Assembly (NCBI GenBank): GCA_022266195.1
Contig: WHVY01000007.1
Coordinates: 3,658,001-3,722,000, forward strand
DNA length: 64,000 bases
From: Tetranychus cinnabarinus
Taxonomy: Eukaryota; Arthropoda; Arachnida; Trombidiformes; Tetranychidae
Reading direction: 5' to 3'
Of this stretch, positions 10,635-21,989 are shown in pieces; within the stretch, counting starts at the first letter, position 1; every line of letters starts with the position of its first letter. The notes under the pieces were generated by a model. That model searched no databases. It was given only the letters and a program-made list of their open reading frames with translations, and was not told where the DNA came from. The position numbers and the translations under genes are program-made.

Positions 10635-11729
10635 TTACTTTCTTGACCAAGGTAAATCCATTAACCCCGAGTCTGAAGAACCAGAATCCTTGTCAGAACC
10701 AAAGAGAGCGTCACTTAAAGAGAGTCCTTTCAGAGCGTCCGAATTGAAAGGGTCACTGGATGGGAATGAAGATGCAAAATAGCCAGGAGAGTCGGCTCCA
10801 GAGTCGGATCCAGAGTCACCAGCGAAACCAAATGTATCACCAGAAGATGAACCTGAAGATGATCCTGGGGAGGAACCAGAAGAGCCAGAAGATGATGCCG
10901 GTGATCCAGAATCAGAAGATTCGTCATCAGGCAACTGTCCAAGTAAACCTTGGGCAATTTGCTCTTCAATTTGTTGTTCTACTTGTGCCTCGACTCCATA
11001 TTCAACACCTTTCTCCAACTCTCTTAATCCTTTTCTATCTGATTGAGGAATAGGTCCAGGTCCGTCACGGTAATTAGCGTATGGGTCCTCTTCAGCAACT
11101 GAAGGTGAATAGGCATCTGATTGAGAATCATCTTCGGATCCAGTTTCAGTCTCCGACTCAGAGTCACCTTTTGATCGACCACGAATCTTGGGTCTCACAA
11201 CTTCTTCAGATTCACTTTGTTCTTGAACAACTTTTGCCTTTTTCTTAAGCTTCCTTGATTTATTTCCTTTTCGTTTTCTTGTCACAGCTGGAGTGGGTTC
11301 TTCTGCCACTTCCTCCGAGTCATAAGGTTTAACTGTTCTTGTGCCAAAAGCTGGAATAGCCGATGATGATGAACCAGCTTCGCCTAACATGGGCATCATT
11401 TTTGGCGATTCATAATCATGAAGAGCATGGTGATGATGAGGTACATGATGGTGACTGTGATGAGGTTTCTTCTCACCGTGGCTGTTAATCACAATGTTAG
11501 CTCCACCTTTCTTATGGCTATTTAACACAACGGTTCCTCCATAATCACGAACCACAATATTTTGAGGACCCTTTTTGGGTGCATTTACAATCACTTGGCC
11601 TCCACCAGAGCCTTCTGATTTACCTTGGATAACAATATTGGCACCACCTTTTTCACCATTAACCAGATAGCCATTGAAGGAAATTAACAGAAGGTATCCA
11701 ATCTTTATGGATACAGAGTTCACCAGCAT
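10635..11729 (-). CDS. Secreted low-complexity protein: beta-motif repeats, His-rich, acidic Ser-rich tail
   Basis: One uninterrupted 364-codon frame. Residues 1-25 form a signal peptide (hydrophobic core GYLLLISF). Residues 28-82 hold five spaced copies of a motif like GGANIVI/GGQVIVN/GPQNIVV/GGTVVLN, which look like short beta-strands. A His-rich patch follows (90-104: HHSHHHVPHHHH), then a strongly basic stretch (151-167, RKRKGNKSRKLKKKAK) and a long disordered, Asp/Glu/Ser-rich region with SGSSPGSSSGSSSG runs towards the C-terminus. I recognise no family. The make-up suggests an extracellular structural, mineral- or metal-binding, or silk/cuticle-associated protein, but that is inference. 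A TATA box and an initiator lie at the right spacing upstream. The single long exon, signal peptide and promoter make it a real gene. Confidence 0.85.
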   Translation of the reverse strand: MLVNSVSIKIGYLLLISFNGYLVNGEKGGANIVIQGKSEGSGGGQVIVNAPKKGPQNIVVRDYGGTVVLNSHKKGGANIVINSHGEKKPHHSHHHVPHHHHALHDYESPKMMPMLGEAGSSSSAIPAFGTRTVKPYDSEEVAEEPTPAVTRKRKGNKSRKLKKKAKVVQEQSESEEVVRPKIRGRSKGDSESETETGSEDDSQSDAYSPSVAEEDPYANYRDGPGPIPQSDRKGLRELEKGVEYGVEAQVEQQIEEQIAQGLLGQLPDDESSDSGSPASSSGSSGSSPGSSSGSSSGDTFGFAGDSGSDSGADSPGYFASSFPSSDPFNSDALKGLSLSDALFGSDKDSGSSDSGLMDLPWSRK

Positions 11730-11945
11730 ATTAATTTGATATTCCGGTGATCAACACAATAGTCAATAATTAATCCGAAATGGACACTATTCAATAACAA
11801 AGATATTTATTTGCAAATGTTTACAAAGAAGAAGAAAAGTAAAATACAAAGAAAGATGAGTCAAAGTGTTATTCACTCCTTTTGTCTCCCCAATAGCATA
11901 GTCTTGTCTACCAATTTGTATGTTACTCGCTGAAATGTTAACCAA

Positions 11946-11982
11946 AACTGAAACTTGCGATTGTCACTGATAACCGTTTATA
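11946..11982 (-). promoter_or_regulatory. TATA box plus initiator for the secreted low-complexity protein
   Basis: On the minus strand TATAAA (complement of 11977-11982) is followed by TCAGTT (complement of 11946-11951), an arthropod-type initiator. The TATA start lies about 33 bp upstream of the initiator A, close to the usual 30 bp. Transcription would begin near 11949, giving a 5' leader of about 220 nt before the ATG at 11729. A second TCAGT at 11966-11970 is too close to the TATA box. Confidence 0.55.
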
Positions 11983-14392
11983 CATCGATTTGGTTCATTT
12001 GTTCGTTTTGTCGCTTCTAATTGATATATTGACAACAGACATGTAAACTGTTTTCGGTACAGACGAGTAGGCATACAAATAACGAAAACCAATTCAACAT
12101 TTGAAAGAGATAACGTTTCATGTTGATTTCATTTTATTTGTTGCTATAAAACTATCTTTAAATCATAATTTAATTCAACTAAACAAATTGTTCCTTCCTT
12201 AGATATGCTTTTCTGTCCTTTTTTCCCCACTCATTTCCAATTCCACAGTCAATTAATGAAAGCATATTGATTGCAAGAATCACAATCGATTAAGTTGACA
12301 GTAACTTGCTTTTAGGTAACAAGGCAGGAAGGAAGAAATGATTAAGGTAATTGTTTTCATTAATTGTAAAATTAAGGGGTAACAAAAGTAAAATTATGTT
12401 GCCTGCACCGATCATCATTACCATTATCATCTCCATTAAATAATAGCAATCATCACTTAAGGGCTCTTCAATGTTTCGCATGTATCTTCAAGAAATGTTA
12501 CTTTTGGTTAACCCTTGCTAGAAATAATGTTTTGATTGGCGTTGACATTATTTTGATTAAAATACGTTTAAATGGTAATAATCACTGACAATAATTACTT
12601 GAGCTCACTTCAATTATATTGAAAAGTTAAAACGTTAAAATATCGAGAACAAATGATTAGAAGACAAACGGAAGCTCGAATAGAATCAAGCGACAAATTA
12701 AGACTCAACTCATAAGATTTAACCATAAAAAGGTATCTTATTGCCAAATGTTTCAAAGTTTACTTCCAAATTTAGCTATTAACAGCTAAATGATTCAAAA
12801 GTGACTCAGAAATTTGATCATGAGCGTCAACAGGGAAATCCTGAACTAAAACGTGAAGAATCATCAAAATTGGGTAAACGTAAACATTAATAGTTGCTTC
12901 TTGGTAGAAATTCTCGAAGAAGTTGAGCGATGTTATCGAGATTTACAATGGCTGTTCATGATTAACTGGTAACAATTGATATCGCCGTTATACTGACTTA
13001 GAAGGGATTTTGGTAGGCGAGGAGATGCGAGGATTTAACATCAATCTTAACATTTCTTTAAACTAGGAACTTGAGAACCAGTTGCTCCAAAACTTGTCAT
13101 AATCTGGTAAAGGTTTCGTAGTCCAAATCTTTGGGAAATCGGTTCAGGTAAACACCAAAACATCAGGTTATGATTGAAAGTCATAAGAATAATGAATGAA
13201 AATTTCGGCCAAGAATCATTTAAGTTGTAGGTTAATCCATTTCCTAGTTCGGAAGATATTATTGGCGATGATGATAACGACGATTTTAACTGTTGCTAAA
13301 TAAAAATGTTTCAAATGTGAACCAACAATCAAAGTCATCAAATCCAGATTAAAGTTACGATTATCTTGGTTGATGATTCGCATCTCAGCTGATCAACCAA
13401 TCATAGACACTTTATAATTATCCTAAACATTTAATCCTTAACTCCTAGAAGCGAATCCCAGAAATGACAGGAATCATCACATTTAAAGTCCCATTGAAAC
13501 TGCATGATCAGAGAGAAACAAACAGCATACGCTTGGCTTTGATTCTGACCAATGACTTCTTTCAAATAAATGAGAGGTAAATTCAAATTTTTTAAACCTA
13601 ATTTACTAATGACAAACAATTAAAAATTACAAATTATAAACACACATTATATGACTGTCTGTATTATTTTTCTGGATAATTAGTCACAAGGAAAATTAAT
13701 TTAATTGTTTTACAATAATTATTTTTAATGATTGATAATTCATGATAATATTTACTTTGTAATAAGCATGTACCTTTAGAGTAATGAAGTGTTTATTTTG
13801 GTACCATCATTGATTAATTCAGTGTAATTTGTTTAAGCCGGTTTGATTGTAAATTGTATAGTTTTATCTTTACTTTCTCTTTGCTGATTATTTTCCAATG
13901 CGATGACGTTTCCTTTTCTAGTCTCTTTCTCTCTTTTCTCTCTGTCGCTTTCTCTGTCTATCTTTTTCACTCTCTCACCTGTTCCATCTGGTATGTTTCT
14001 TTTTTTTCAAGACCTAACATTACATTATCTAATTTAAATTAAATTAATTTGTAGCCCTGTTGTCCATCCAATTTTTTAATTGATCTTTTGTATGCAACCA
14101 TTTTTACCACAAGGTTTGTCATTTGCTTGAAAACTACAATTTGGTCATTGTGTTGGACCTTATATAACAATAATATTTGATGTAATTCTTCTCATCTGGA
14201 CCATCCATCATCTTATTTATTTCGTCTGGATTAGGATTTTTGACTGCTCTCCCAGCTGGAATTGGAAATAATAATTTCTAACTTGTGACAACCCTTGTAC
14301 ATTACACAGATTTATCTGTGTAACCAACTACATAAGAGTCTTTTCAACGATTGCTATTACCGTCTTTTCGTGTCACTCTTATATTTTAACTG
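11983..14392. other. Intergenic region between divergent genes
   Basis: Contains no frame with coding character or splice support. A pyrimidine-rich tract (CTCTTTCTCT-type) lies at about 13910-13985. The 5' leader of dymeclin should lie at the right end; I could not fix its start. Confidence 0.4.
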
Positions 14393-17189
14393 ATGGGCAT
14401 TACAAACAGTGCATTGAATAACCTTAAAAGCAATGAACATCTCAACAAATTTGCTTCCAATCAACATATACCTGTTGGGGATTCCTTTTGGAACGAGATG
14501 CTTAGCTTCTCATTCACTAAATCAATTCGAACCTTGTACGTGTACTTCATTTCTAAGCTCATTCAATATGATGACTCATTTATTCTTTTTTTCTTTTCTT
14601 CCTATCACCACAGAGAAGAGACAAGAGTTTTGGAGGATTCAGTTTCACCACTATTAAACTCTTTATTAAGTCATAATTTAAATTCTAACAACCTTGGTTC
14701 GCTGGTTAAAATATTCATTAGCAAATCAGCTGCTTTAAAAGATGAACTCAACAAAGAGGCAAGGTAAAAACTTGTAACTGTATAATTAATATCTACAGAC
14801 CCTTTATGTATTCTGTTGAACATGATGGCCTAAACATTTGGATTGACACTATCAATCTGTCGTCTTCAAAATTACATCAAATCAGCAACTATTGTCCTAA
14901 TCCACTGAAACTTTGACTGATCCAAACTAATTTATTTTTATTTTCTTCTCTTCTAGTCAAAACATTATTATATGTCAAACTTTCAATTCAATGTTTGTCA
15001 TTAGGTGTTGTGCCAAGCACTTAGTTCAAACGCTCACGGAGGAAAATGTTTTAAAACACTTCTTGGCTAGAAAAGATGGAAAAGAGGGAAATGAGACCGG
15101 AGTTGAGGTTATGGAGTCTCTCATTAATAACTTGGTTTCTGTATTAGTGGACATTCCGTTAAGGTATTACTGTCCATACCAATTCAATATGCAATTTTTA
15201 CAAATTATTTCTTTTTACCATTTCTAATAGTGACTCTACATATGCCCTTCATTGCGAGTGCATTAATTTATTGCTGGTTCTCTTGTCCGTTCAGATGTAC
15301 TCAGTTAAACCAGCTAGCAAATCGGTTATTTACAGATGCATCATGAAGAAATGTGCAATTCATTCTCTATTATTAACAAAGTGTCTTATTAATAATTTCA
15401 TCCGACAAGATCTACCTCCTCGAGAAGATGGTGGTTCCGTCATTTTGGATCTGGCTTCGGGTTTATGGAGTGCCTTAACTTTAGGTTATGGCAAAAACAA
15501 CAACGATGAAACTCTAAAACCTGTTCTATCTAAATTAAGTTTATTTTTATTATTAGTTCTAACTTATCATTGCACCACTGACTCTAATCCTTATCGTGAA
15601 GCACTTTTCAATTGCTGTGATCTCCAAGTTGATAGTATTGGTGTAGCTGGTTTGGTTTCTGGTTTCAAAATGAACTTTAATCAACTTTTCTCCACCCTTT
15701 GTGCAACTCAAAACGAGGATCAGTCAACACTTATTCTTTATTTACTCCTTTACAAAAACCCCTCTTTCCGAGCCTTCCTCATCAGCCGAACATCGCAGCT
15801 TGATGATCTGACTATTCCTATATTGAAAATTCTATACCATTCCGGTGAAAAAACGTCTCACCACATTTATATGGCCGTCATCATCCTTCTCATACTTAGT
15901 GAAGACGCACTTTTCAATGAGTCAATTCATGATATTGTAAGTGGTTTCTTATACATTTATACATCTAAATCAAAATTGAAACAGACAAGCTATTAACTTT
16001 ATAGACGGCACAAAAAATTTTACTTTAAAAATTAATGATTTGCAACAAATAATTTATTGCTGTTAATGATGTTACCTTGTCTACCAATAATGATTATAGT
16101 AGATATAATTCAACAAAAGATAGTGTCATCAACTCTTTATTATTGCTGACGACATCTAAATTTCTTTTTCTTCTATTTCAGACTCTTAAGAACATAACTT
16201 GGTACTCAGAACGAACGTTGCCTGAGATTAGTTTGGGCGGTTTAATTATTCTGATGATCATCCGAACAGTTCAGTATAACATTTCTAGGACAAGGGTAAA
16301 TTGAATTGATATGGCTGGAATCTTGCTAATGATAGCACATCCTTAATATCCAGGAATATTTTTTGGAAGTGCTATCATTAAATAAACATTTCACATTCTT
16401 CATCAAATTTCTAATATTTATCCTATTTCTTTCGTTTTTCAGGATAAATTCTTGCATACTAATTTATTGGCAACTTTAGCTAATATGTCCAATCATTTTC
16501 GAAGATTAAGCCCATATGTATGTCAACGATTGGTGACATTGTTTGAAAAAATATCAAAAAAGTTGCATAAGATATTGAATAGTCAGAATGCCATCAATGG
16601 AAATGGAGGAGACTCGGGGGAAAAGTTGTCTGATAAAGATACTGATGTGGCCTCAACAGTCGGGCCATTAGATCCAACACAAGATACATCCATTTACGAA
16701 GAAGTCCTTCGCATGCTGTTGGAAATAATGAATTCCACTCTTTCCTCCCAATTAATTCACAATCCTAACTTGGTTTATACTTTGCTATACAATCGTCACG
16801 TATTTGAACCTTTCCAAAGTCATCCTTCATTTCAAGATATTATTATGAACTTCGATACAGTACTAACATACTTTTCTAATCGAATCGCTGCTGCTGAGGA
16901 TTCAAATACTTCAGTCGCTCAAGTGTACGAAATCATTCAAAACTGTTCTCTTCAATGGCCAGCAGATAAGATGAAGGTTAGTAATGTAAATTATTCATAC
17001 TCATCAATTTCTAATAAATTATATTTTTATTCACAGAAATTTCCTGAATTAAAATTCAGATACGTGGAAGATGATCAACCGGAGGAGTTTTTCATTCCCT
17101 ATGTATGGTCAATAGTTTATAAATCATCGGGAATCAATTTCAACTCTCAGAATATACTATTATTCAATCCTCACCGCAATGTTATTTGA
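14393..17189 (+). CDS. DYM: Dymeclin (Golgi-associated, myristoylated)
   Basis: Seven exons join in frame: 14393-14535, 14614-14763, 14957-15163, 15231-15936, 16182-16295, 16443-16976 and 17037-17189 (stop), for 668 residues; human dymeclin has 669. It matches along its full length. The N-terminus MGITNS has Gly2 and Ser6 for N-myristoylation, as in human. Hallmarks are the [10 protein letters not shown] start, LYNFIRQ-like [18 protein letters not shown], the [17 protein letters not shown] helix, [26 protein letters not shown] text across the exon 5/6 border, [11 protein letters not shown], and the C-terminal [20 protein letters not shown]. Dymeclin acts at the Golgi in vesicle traffic and organisation; loss in humans causes Dyggve-Melchior-Clausen syndrome. 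Introns are short (66-245 bp). Nothing is missing, so the gene looks functional. Confidence 0.97.
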
Positions 17190-17871
17190 ATCTTCACATC
17201 ATTTTATTTAAAAACTAATTTTGCATAGATAAATCAAAACTCGGTGGAATAAAAAATTGGTGAAATTAAAAAAGCAAACATAAAAAAGCACCAAGGAAAC
17301 AAAAACATGCAATTGTTATTACCTAAAAGTGCCTCATTTCGTCGAGGCAAATTGTTAGGATATTTTATATTCTATTCCATTGAAATTCTACAAAAAAACA
17401 AAGCAACATAAGACCGGTGAAAAATTATGACTAAAGTAAATCCGAATTCTTGAATTTAGAGCTTTATCTGATTTTTTGAACTAAGAATCTACCTATAGCT
17501 CAAGATGATGTAAAACAGTCATCCATTAGGCTATTAAAATTTTCAATTAATTTAGTAAGTCGCATACAAAATAGAACCATGAATTTTATTTCTATTTTAA
17601 TTACAGTTTAATTCAGCATTTCTGACCGGACCGATTTTTTTAATTTAATTCATTCACAGTGGAGATGGATCAGTGTATTTTATTTAATACCAACTAACTG
17701 TAAGCAAGTACGCCAATCTTAAAATTACATTTGACTTGACCAAATAAAGACCAAAATAAACAATAATCCATGAAATAATTCAATACAATATAAGGTTAGA
17801 TGACGAGAAGTAAAAGTAAAAATAAAACCGACACGAAAATAGAAGAAAACACGACTATTATTTGAAATTAT
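17190..17871. other. Convergent 3' ends of dymeclin and cyclophilin
   Basis: AT-rich sequence holding the two facing 3' untranslated regions. An AATAAA lies at 17248-17253, 59 nt past the dymeclin stop. TTTATT words near 17676 could serve the minus-strand cyclophilin. No open frame or repeat is evident. Confidence 0.6.
17248..17253 (+). terminator. Poly(A) signal of dymeclin
   Basis: AATAAA 59 nt downstream of the dymeclin stop codon, the first such word in the 3' region. Confidence 0.55.
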
Positions 17872-18366
17872 TTACTTTAATTGGCCACAATCTTCAATGA
17901 CAATATCCACCTCAGTAGACCCAGACTCTGTTCCGAGAGCTTCAATAGCTTTGACTATTTTCATTCCCTCGATCACTTTACCGAAGACAACATGCTTACC
18001 ATCAAGCCAATCAGTGACAGAAGTTGTTATGAAGAAAGATGACCCATTTGTATTTGGTCCTCTGTTGGCCATAGAAAGAATTCCTGGTTCAACATGATTT
18101 AGCTCAAAATTTTCATCCGCAAATCTTCCTCCATAGATGGATTGTTTTGATTCATCTTCGGATATTTTTCCTCCTTGTATCATAAAGCCGGGTATAACTC
18201 GGTTAAATCGGGTTTTCTTGTAACCATATCCAGGACGATGAGTACAAAGACCAATAAAATTGTCCACTGTTTTGGGAACAACGTCTGATCTAAGCTCAAC
18301 CACGATTCTTCCTAAGGGTTTACCACCAGCAGAAACATCAAGGAAACATTTAGGTAACGTAGACAT
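17872..18366 (-). CDS. Cyclophilin A-type peptidyl-prolyl isomerase, intronless
   Basis: A single 164-residue frame spans one cyclophilin domain, the same length as cytosolic cyclophilin A (165). The active-site residues are present: Arg56, Phe61, Met62 and Gln64 in FNRVIPGFMIQGG, Ala100 in SMAN, Phe112 in SSFFITT, and Trp120, Leu121 and His125 in WLDGKHVVFG. It should therefore isomerise Xaa-Pro bonds and bind cyclosporin. Unusual points are that the loop after GG (residues 67-75) is two residues shorter than in cyclophilin A and shares no sequence with its DFTRHNGTGGK, that the gatekeeper Ala103 is Arg102 here, and that Gln111 is Ser110. There is no signal peptide or extra domain. The lack of introns beside intron-rich neighbours suggests a retrocopy, but the frame is intact. 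The closest family member cannot be settled by eye. Confidence 0.95.
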   Translation of the reverse strand: MSTLPKCFLDVSAGGKPLGRIVVELRSDVVPKTVDNFIGLCTHRPGYGYKKTRFNRVIPGFMIQGGKISEDESKQSIYGGRFADENFELNHVEPGILSMANRGPNTNGSSFFITTSVTDWLDGKHVVFGKVIEGMKIVKAIEALGTESGSTEVDIVIEDCGQLK

Positions 18367-18607
18367 TATTCTTGAAGGGTAATGTTGACAGTTGATGGGC
18401 CAAAATGATGCAGTTGATTGTTAATGATGGTTGTGTATAAAAAATATCTAAATTAAGTAACAATGACCAATATAGATTTTAAAATTTAAAATTTTGATTG
18501 GAACACAGGAAAGGAAAGGAAAACATCTGACAATGTTGTGAGAGTAAACAACAAACCTGTTCAGGAAGGTGATGAAAAACCAAGAGAAAAATAGGAAAAA
18601 TGGTAAC
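18367..18607. other. Upstream region of the cyclophilin gene
   Basis: Presumed promoter and 5' leader of the minus-strand cyclophilin. I see no convincing TATA box and initiator pair. On the minus strand a run of T with ATAC lies about 70 bp above the ATG, but this is weak. Confidence 0.35.
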
Positions 18608-18836
18608 AGTCTAGTTATACGGACACAAAACAATAACAAAGGCGTTAATTGAGGCCCCAGGCCGTCCAAGCCCAACCGAACCTAACCAAACCTAACCTAA
18701 CCTAACCTAATCTAACCTAACCTAACCTAACCTAATCTAACCTAACCTAACCTAGTCCGACCTAGAGCGCGATAATAAACGATTATTTATTTGAATCTAT
18801 AGCACTGTTTATTATATGTGTCCGTGTAACTAGACT
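18608..18836. mobile_element. 229-bp TIR element carrying telomere-type repeats
   Basis: The left end AGTCTAGTTATACGGACACA (18608-18627) matches the reverse complement of 18817-18836 at 19 of 20 positions, so these are terminal inverted repeats. The interior is mostly a CCTAA tract. No coding frame is present and there is no obvious target-site duplication (flanks GGTAAC and CTCACC). The structure fits a MITE-type non-autonomous DNA transposon. Confidence 0.65.
18679..18754 (-). repeat. Interstitial (TTAGG)n telomere-type tract
   Basis: About 15 units of CCTAA (TTAGG on the minus strand), mostly perfect, with variants such as CCTAAT and CCAAA. (TTAGG)n is the ancestral arthropod telomere repeat. 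The tract lies inside the terminal-inverted-repeat element, so it probably travels with it and need not mark a former chromosome end. Confidence 0.85.
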
Positions 18837-20059
18837 CTCACCGGAAAAATTAATACCAAAGAAGTGTAGAAAGCAGAGCAAGCAAGTAACCATATATAGT
18901 TATAATTGAAAAACTAACTTAAAAACATTGATGAGTGAATAACAATTTTAAGCTAATGAGTAGCTTTGTTAGTAATTAACCTTTCAAAAAGACTATGTTC
19001 AAATGTCCGTTATGAAGTGAATTTTGAAAAGCAGAATCAATATTAACCAATGAGAAATGTTATAAAGAGTTTCTCTTAAATTCACTAAACTGCATTTCAC
19101 AGTTAATTCACATAAGAGAGGATCTACAATTAATCTGTAATTTATGTGAAAAAACAGCAAATGGATTCACTTACTTTTAAAAAATTGAAAAATCTTCCCG
19201 AAACAAAATCAAGATGAAAAACGCTAAAAATGCTGAATAAAAAGGTTGATCGCAGTTGAGAGCTATGAGCAAAGTCCTTTTCTATCATTGCCACTTCTTT
19301 TACTTCACTATTGACCTGTATAAGGATCGATAATTAGAATAATTAGTCGAAGTACGTATATTTTTCAATTCATTTATTGATAAATTATGAAATTCTGAAG
19401 AAATTTCAGCCTTTCGTTCTCATTTTCAGAGGTTGTTCTTTCATTTTGATATGAACCTTTCCATTGTCAAACTGGATCTTTTCAATTGATTCAATACTAT
19501 TTTGTTTTTTTTTCATTGATTGCCATTGCCTTAATAACATTGAAAAAATTATCAACTACAACTGTAGGTGTGACCGCCAGAAATGACTGACATGACGGAA
19601 ACTTTTGTGAAATAAATCTTTAGTAATAATAATCAATATTGATTGTGATTGAAGTTTTATTATTAGTTCTACAATTGTACAGTATTCCTGAGTAAGCAAG
19701 AAGAGCAACAGAAAAATGAATTGATCCCATACAAACTGATTGTTGTATATTTGATAAAGGAAAGATTAGTTGTTAGAAGAAATATTGGTATAAAAATATT
19801 TCTTGTCTCTGAGAAGATTAACTATGGCATTTTATATTATATAACGCGTTAAGGAAAGCTTGAATTACAAATCCTTTGTGCATCAAAGGGAAACCAAAAA
19901 GATGAATCTATTTAACTTATTGAATATTTTGAAGCTTATTGCTTAAGAAAATTAGCATAACAGTTCTATACCGAATTGAGTATGTTGAGTTGAATTGAAT
20001 TCAGTTGAAACGATTAAATTTTCAAATTCTTCGCTTCAATACCGATTTATCTAAAACAA
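18837..20059. other. Intergenic sequence left of GPCPD1-like gene
   Basis: AT-rich, without coding character. It should include the 3' untranslated region of the minus-strand phosphodiesterase; a TTTATT near 19655 is one possible poly(A) signal. No repeat structure is evident. Confidence 0.4.
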
Positions 20060-21989
20060 TCATGGACTGTGGCTAATGCTAACAATTGTTGCTGATGTTT
20101 TCCTGGCAACCACTTCTTTGGTATCTCCGTCTTGGGAAGCTGCGTTGATTACAGAGGTAAGCAACTTTTTTGGTGAAATAATGTCAATCTTATCGTAAAT
20201 AACACCATGAACTCCTTCTTTGATCAAATCTTCAACAACCGAGGTACAATTAATTGGATCTCCATAGCAAAACAAGATTAAATCTTTGTTCAAAACATAT
20301 CGAACTAAAGATTTGTCGGAAATCAAATTTTGAGCATAGCAGTTAATGCCAGAGAAGCTCATAGCTGATGAATAATAACATGCCATTTCAATGGAGTCCA
20401 TTCGATCATCAATATCAGATGTCATTTTAACATTACGATCTTCTGTGTAAGTCAAGAAGAGAACAGGAAATTTCTTTTGCTTCAATGCAACCCTGGAAAT
20501 AAAAAGACAAATTTAATTTAATTACACTGGTATAATGATAAAATACTCAAGTAAAAAAATATGCTGTTGAAAGCAAAAAATTATAGACACTCATGGGGCT
20601 TTGATAATTGAGTAAATAAAAATGATTAGTTAAATAAGCTGATTTGTTAGAGAAAATAGTAACATAGGCGGTTAGGAAAAGTCAGGAAATGTTAACAATG
20701 ATATTCGTTGTTGGATAATTAAAGTTAATAATAGCTAGAGATAAGTCGTGCTGCAATTGAGCCACCTCTTCATAACTAATGACATACTTTTATAACATTT
20801 AAAGAGGGAATTGTAAAAAAAATCAATGTCAGAATGAAATGGGTTTGCATTGATATCAACCAGATCTGATAAAGTACCTAATTCATGGGAAACGGATTAT
20901 TATCTAGTCAAATGAAGTTAAATTCAATAGAGTGATAGAAAATCATATTTACATGGCACAAACATCAGGATCAAAGCTTGAAATGATAATATCTCGATTA
21001 TTGTGGTGGTCAAAGATAGTCTTCAGGATGGTATCAACAAAATGGTTCAGATCCTTGTAAAATTCATAACCTGTAGGATATTTGATCTCAACATTGAAGG
21101 CACACGGGCTTACGGTATTCAATGCATGTTCTAGTTTACAAAAGGGTTGATTGTCTTCAGAATCGTCAGCAAATTGAAAAGGCGTTTCACTCTTTCGTTT
21201 TGGACCAAGCTTCAATATTTTAAGTTGACGATAAGTTAAATCTTTAACTGGTAGTTCAAGGGTTTCATTGTCAGTCGAGCCTTTCTTTGTCAACTCGACA
21301 TAAACGGAGAAATCATGATATAGAATGGGAATATCATCTTTGGAAAGATGAACATCAAATTCAACCATATCGGCACCATGTTTGACAGCATGGTTTAAAG
21401 ACAGAATAGTGTTCTCAAGAATGTTGTCGGATAGATCTACTCTTCTGGTAACACCAGCTCCACGATGACCAACATGTAAACCTTTTTTAAGGTAATTGTG
21501 CATATTTGTACACAATCCATCCGGTTGATTGAATGGATATGGTTTGACAATTAAATAATGAACTTTGATTTGTCCAAGAGCTTTCAATTCAGCATCAATA
21601 ATTGGAGAATGGAGAACTCCAGGAGATTTAGCTTCGAAAAAGGCGAAAGAAGAAACAGGAGGATGATGAACAGGAGATGAGTCTGAAAATAAAAATTCAA
21701 TTTTGACTCCTTTAAGTTCATTTTTGGAAATCGTCTTGAACATGAAATAATCATTTGAATATTCAACACCATTTTCCGGTTGAGAGACAAAGATGGACTT
21801 TTTTTCATTCAAAACAGAAACTTGAAAGTGAATTGAATTATCTCCATCATTTGATCTGGATTCAATCGGTATCACACGGATTTGAAAATTAGATATCCCT
21901 TTGTAATCAGGCGACCATTGGATTGCATTCAAAGGAAGGGAAACGATGAAACATTTTTCATCAGTTAAATAACCTTGCTGAGAAGACAT
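20060..21989 (-). CDS. Glycerophosphodiester phosphodiesterase, GPCPD1/GDE5 type, no CBM20 seen
   Basis: Two exons, 21989-20953 and 20492-20060, are joined across an ATG codon (AT|G) with donor GTAAAT and acceptor TTTCCAG, giving 489 residues. The family hydrolyses glycerophosphocholine to glycerol-3-phosphate and choline in the cytosol. Landmarks are VGHRGAG (His175), ENTILSL, VEFDVHLSKDDIPILYHD (Glu210, Asp212, His225), FNVEIKYP and SSFDPDVCAM, followed by a C-terminal half matching the end of the barrel (LFCYGDPIN, GVHGVIYD). The first 150 residues match the middle region of human GPCPD1, ending VHYLIVKP (human VDYIIIKP). The human protein (672 residues) starts with a CBM20 starch-binding domain that is not seen here. 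The upstream frame has a stop at TGA just before, so the ATG at 21989 is the natural start unless unseen 5' exons exist. Confidence 0.93.

Noticed and set aside
10730..11053. Two further open frames (minus 10730-10969, plus 10760-11053) inside the secreted low-complexity gene
   Set aside because: They are shadows of the Ser/Asp/Glu-rich coding repeat in other frames and have repetitive, non-natural composition.
17897..18097. Plus-strand frame opposite the cyclophilin
   Set aside because: Antisense shadow of a well-conserved cyclophilin domain.
18448..18675. Minus-strand frame of 75 codons above the cyclophilin
   Set aside because: It runs into the terminal-inverted-repeat element and has no similarity or splice link to the cyclophilin.
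18679..18754. CCTAA tract as evidence of a nearby chromosome end
   Set aside because: The tract is only about 75 bp, is bounded by terminal inverted repeats, and has ordinary genes on both sides.
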